Positions 3,695-5,934 of a DNA stretch of 5,934 nt are shown in pieces. The stretch is taken from assembly GCA_009781525.1 (NCBI GenBank), contig WQXZ01000111.1, positions 1 through 5,934 on the forward strand. Direction: 5' to 3'. The notes beneath the pieces were generated by a model. That model was given only the letters and a program-made list of their open reading frames with translations. It was not told the DNA's origin and did no database searches. The position numbers were made by a program, and so were the translations under genes. Positions within the stretch are counted from its first letter, which is position 1. Every line of letters starts with the position of its first letter. The DNA is from Coriobacteriia bacterium (GTDB taxonomy: Bacteria; Actinomycetota; Coriobacteriia; Coriobacteriales; UBA8131).

Positions 3695-4951
3695 CTAAAG
3701 CACTTCTGTCGAATCAAGGAAGATGATGTCTTTAAGTGCTGTAATAGCATCAGCTGACGGAAAGACAGGTAAAAGATTAGAAGCGACCTTGCCCTTTACC
3801 ATAAGTCCTCCTGCTGTGCCTAGCTCCTGGTCATTGAAGACGATGCCGGTTGCAGATGCGTCATTTGCAGGATAGATCGTCCCTGACTTGATGACATCCT
3901 CAACCGCCAGAGGCGAGACTAAAGGGAAGTCAATAGACGGGATCATCGTATCGGAACGTTTACCTAAGAACCAAGTCTTGTCTTGGGGGAGCACGACATT
4001 GGTGATGGTACCAGAACCGTTGTCTTCATTTGAATATTCTATTTCGAGGAAAAGAGCATTTAACATAAGCGAACTGGAAATGCTTTCAATGCGCGATGTG
4101 GTGACTCTTACAGCGAAATCGTTATTCACTAGCGGGAGGTCAAAAGATAGAGGTTCTAGCAGGAAACTGCCCTTTCTCCACTCTTCGTTGAGTAAAACAT
4201 TGTAGATACCACTGTTTACTATCCCGATCTCAAGTACCAAAGAACAGCCTGTCACTGCTGTGAGATAAGTATAGAAGGTGATCCTCTCAAGCTTTGATCC
4301 CTCTGGCAGCACTGATTCGATAGCCTGGGAAGAGAAGAAGAAATCATGCGATACGACCGGGTGGAGAGCACTCACTGATGCAAACGCGCTAGCCCAGGTC
4401 ATATTCGCCTTTTTGAGCGTATAGGCACTCGTAATAACAGTGAACCCAGGCACGACATGATCCTCATCGAAAGTGACAACAGCAGTATTCTCAGGGACAG
4501 AATAATCTACCTCTAGATATACCCAGCCTAATGACACGCTAGGAGTACCGTCTAATCGAATAAAAGACACTGTAATGCTGAACATGTATATCCCTGAAGA
4601 ATGACGTGACACCTCGAAGGCGAAATCCGTCATCATATCGTCTGCGATGTCTTCTGGAATTTCAACTATCGGGCTGGTCATGTTACTTAATTCCAAGCGT
4701 ACATCAGCCACACTGGAACGCTTCGCTCCGACATGACAGGTGATTTTGTTGATTGTTGCGTTTGCTGGAATTGTATCTGTTACTGTGGCGTCGTTGAAAT
4801 TGAACAAATTCCCAGCACCGAATGTGGTAAGTGTAGCATCAGCGGATGGATATTCTAGCTGTTCGGTTTTCTGTGAGTTCGAGACATTATCAAGCTGGGC
4901 ATATGAGCCGTTCTTGTACACAGAATCCCATGTGACTCTGACAATCGGCAT
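3695..4951 (-). CDS. Probable virion protein with two beta modules and head-fibre-like C-terminus
   Basis: A 418-aa protein built of three parts. Module 1 (1-151) includes DTIPANATINKITCHVGAK (59-77) and ends WVYLEVDYS. Module 2 (about 157-307) includes LPEGSKLERITFYTYL (215-230) and ends LFLEIEYS. Both look like jelly-roll style beta sandwiches that place a P-x-x-[AS]-x-[IL]-x-x-I/T strand and close with the same motif. The C-terminal domain (315-418) carries KTWFLGKRSD, SGTIYPANDASATGIVFNDQ and ends FLDSTEVL. It matches the next protein and resembles head-fibre or decoration-type C-termini. The inferred role is a surface protein of the particle, perhaps binding sugar or host surface through the modules; no catalytic residues are seen. 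ATG 4951 has GAGGT (4960-4964) 8 bases upstream, inside the last codons of the endolysin, one base from its stop. Confidence 0.8.
   Translation of the reverse strand: MPIVRVTWDSVYKNGSYAQLDNVSNSQKTEQLEYPSADATLTTFGAGNLFNFNDATVTDTIPANATINKITCHVGAKRSSVADVRLELSNMTSPIVEIPEDIADDMMTDFAFEVSRHSSGIYMFSITVSFIRLDGTPSVSLGWVYLEVDYSVPENTAVVTFDEDHVVPGFTVITSAYTLKKANMTWASAFASVSALHPVVSHDFFFSSQAIESVLPEGSKLERITFYTYLTAVTGCSLVLEIGIVNSGIYNVLLNEEWRKGSFLLEPLSFDLPLVNNDFAVRVTTSRIESISSSLMLNALFLEIEYSNEDNGSGTITNVVLPQDKTWFLGKRSDTMIPSIDFPLVSPLAVEDVIKSGTIYPANDASATGIVFNDQELGTAGGLMVKGKVASNLLPVFPSADAITALKDIIFLDSTEVL
3698..4009 (-). repeat. Copy 1 of a duplicated C-terminal domain (coding)
   Basis: Encodes residues 315-418 of the 418-aa protein; partner of the copy at 2847-3158. 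The longest identical blocks are KTWFLGKRSD, IPSIDFP and GIVFNDQE. The similarity fades at the Ser/Thr/Gly linker before the domain, so the duplication is of this domain only, or the N-terminal parts have since been exchanged. Confidence 0.85.
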
Positions 4952-4952
4952 G

Positions 4953-5934
4953 TCACACTACCTCTTTTCCGCTCTGGTCGTAAAGTGCATAGGGTTGCAC
5001 CGCTTGATTGGCTTTGTCACGGGCAAGCCGTGCCTGTGTCAAGTCTTCAAAGAACCCTAACTGGTCTGATGAGTCCGCATCCTTTATAGGTGCATCTTTC
5101 GGCAGCAGTCTGTAGCCTAACTTTTGTGGTGGCTTCACGGGAGGGGCTACCGGATAGGCGTTGTTTGCGAACAGTGACTGCCACGTTATCTGTCCGACCC
5201 AACCGTCCGCCACAAGTCCCATCTTCCCTTGATAGGTCTTCACGATAGAGTCGGTGACCGAGCCGAAGAATCCGTCAATTACTATCGGCTCGAATTTCGA
5301 AAGCAGATGCTGCGCTGCTCTGACTGCGAAGTTATTCGAACCTAGTCTGACTGACGCAATCAGTGTAGAGAGCGTGATTGCTCCCGCCACACCGTCTATC
5401 ACCAGTCCGCGCTGTCTCTGGAAGGCTTTCACCGCTCTGTCAGTGATAGCTCCGAAGTCACCGTCGATCAGTAATGCGGAGTTACCATTCTGGAAGTTCA
5501 AGAGACACTGTAGAGCCTTTACGTTCTCTCCCTTACTTCCGACACGGAGTGAGGGGTAAGCGCCTGTCTGGGGCGGCTCAGGTGGCTTAGGCGGGGTAAC
5601 TGGTGAGCTGTTCTTCAGTGCCGCCTTGAAATCCGTCCATCTCTTCGGGACGTTAACATGTGGGGCAGGGCAAATCTTCCTTGTTGCGTCATAGTGACGG
5701 ATGACGTTGGACTCTTCGATGTTGTATCTATCCATCAGCATCTTCACTAACTCGATGGTGTTGGCCTCTGTTCTGGGTGATATATCGAGCTTGCCACCAC
5801 TTGAAACACAGCACATCTCGATGCCGATGGAGTTGGTGTTCCTTGCATCGGAATAGTAGTAGGTCGCCCCGGCATGCCAGCTGATGTCCCTGTCAAGTAC
5901 CACCTGCCAGATGGAGCCGTCATCGACGAAGTAA
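4953..5934 (-). CDS. Endolysin: N-acetylmuramoyl-L-alanine amidase with two PG-binding repeats (5' partial)
   Basis: Cuts the bond between N-acetylmuramic acid and L-alanine of peptidoglycan to release progeny phage. The frame runs off the right edge, so the N-terminus with the first zinc histidine is missing; GTG at 5903 is an internal Val codon, preceded in frame by YFVDDGSIWQ. Counting from that Val: the Amidase_2 (CwlA/XlyA-like) domain fills about 1-96, with SWHAG (8-12), NSIGIEMC (24-31) and the zinc His70 and Cys78 in IRHYDATRKICPAP. A Pro-rich linker (100-112) leads to two PG_binding_1 repeats (115-182, with LLIDGDFG; 185-246, with IVIDGFFG and VADGWVG). A second Pro-rich linker and a 60-residue tail (FFEDLTQARLARDKANQ... 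ending YDQSGKEVV) follow. No signal peptide is visible, though the N-terminus is off the window; a holin would be expected nearby but none is in the window. Confidence 0.93.
   Translation of the reverse strand, partial: YFVDDGSIWQVVLDRDISWHAGATYYYSDARNTNSIGIEMCCVSSGGKLDISPRTEANTIELVKMLMDRYNIEESNVIRHYDATRKICPAPHVNVPKRWTDFKAALKNSSPVTPPKPPEPPQTGAYPSLRVGSKGENVKALQCLLNFQNGNSALLIDGDFGAITDRAVKAFQRQRGLVIDGVAGAITLSTLIASVRLGSNNFAVRAAQHLLSKFEPIVIDGFFGSVTDSIVKTYQGKMGLVADGWVGQITWQSLFANNAYPVAPPVKPPQKLGYRLLPKDAPIKDADSSDQLGFFEDLTQARLARDKANQAVQPYALYDQSGKEVV

Noticed and set aside
2922..5559. Plus-strand open frames at 2922-3167, 2983-3216, 3888-4205, 4740-5060 and 5254-5559
   Set aside because: They mirror the coding frames of the endolysin and the two virion-type genes on the other strand; sequences look like translated antisense.
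5901..5903. GTG at 5903 as start of the endolysin
   Set aside because: The frame stays open to the window edge and the upstream residues YFVDDGSIWQ belong to the amidase fold, so this Val is internal.
1..5934. tRNA, CRISPR array, insertion sequence, attachment site or replication origin
   Set aside because: No cloverleaf-like sequence, regularly spaced repeats, transposase or integrase frame, long terminal repeats or iteron cluster was seen on either strand.

Overview
The window looks like part of a tailed-phage (or prophage) genome from a Gram-positive, probably Bacillota, host. The host inference rests on strong AGGAGG-type ribosome binding sites before most genes, tightly packed and often overlapping small genes, and an endolysin that joins a zinc amidase to two peptidoglycan-binding repeats. 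No integrase, tRNA, transposon, CRISPR array, holin or host housekeeping gene is visible, so free phage and prophage cannot be told apart.

Layout: two convergent blocks meet near 2831-2843. The plus-strand block (1-2830) is a run of small genes: the tail of an upstream gene (1-101), a 130-aa protein resembling the phage family I know as DUF7448 (105-497), and two 68-aa proteins each with two CxxC pairs (497-703, 693-899). Next come two tandem related Cys-rich proteins sharing a PD-x-CPL signature (883-1095, 1097-1336), then a Lys-rich probable coiled-coil protein (1329-1565), another Cys-containing protein (1613-1948) and an acidic protein without cysteines (1945-2223). The block ends with a possible 35-aa peptide (2205-2312) and a 173-aa zinc-ribbon plus helix-turn-helix protein (2309-2830). 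Most junctions overlap or are a few bases apart, so the block probably works as one polycistronic unit. Most of these genes have no known function; the last one is a plausible DNA-binding regulator.

The minus-strand block (5934 down to 2844) reads, in transcription order: an endolysin whose N-terminus lies beyond the window edge (5934-4953), a 418-aa probable virion protein (4951-3695) and a 279-aa probable virion protein (3683-2844). The two virion-type proteins share a C-terminal domain of about 104 residues, roughly two thirds identical by hand alignment. Their N-terminal beta-rich modules differ. The shared domain resembles the C-termini of phage head-fibre or decoration-type proteins, so both are likely displayed on the particle through a common module. 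One-base and 11-base gaps, with ribosome binding sites inside or over the preceding stop region, suggest the three genes are co-translated as a late lysis and structure unit.

The most interesting points are the duplicated C-terminal domain on different N-terminal modules, the dense set of small putative zinc-binding proteins, the zinc-ribbon/helix-turn-helix fusion with a coupled 35-aa ORF before it, a four-codon minicistron with an excellent ribosome binding site, and an intragenic perfect hairpin. There is no gene-free stretch longer than 50 bases.
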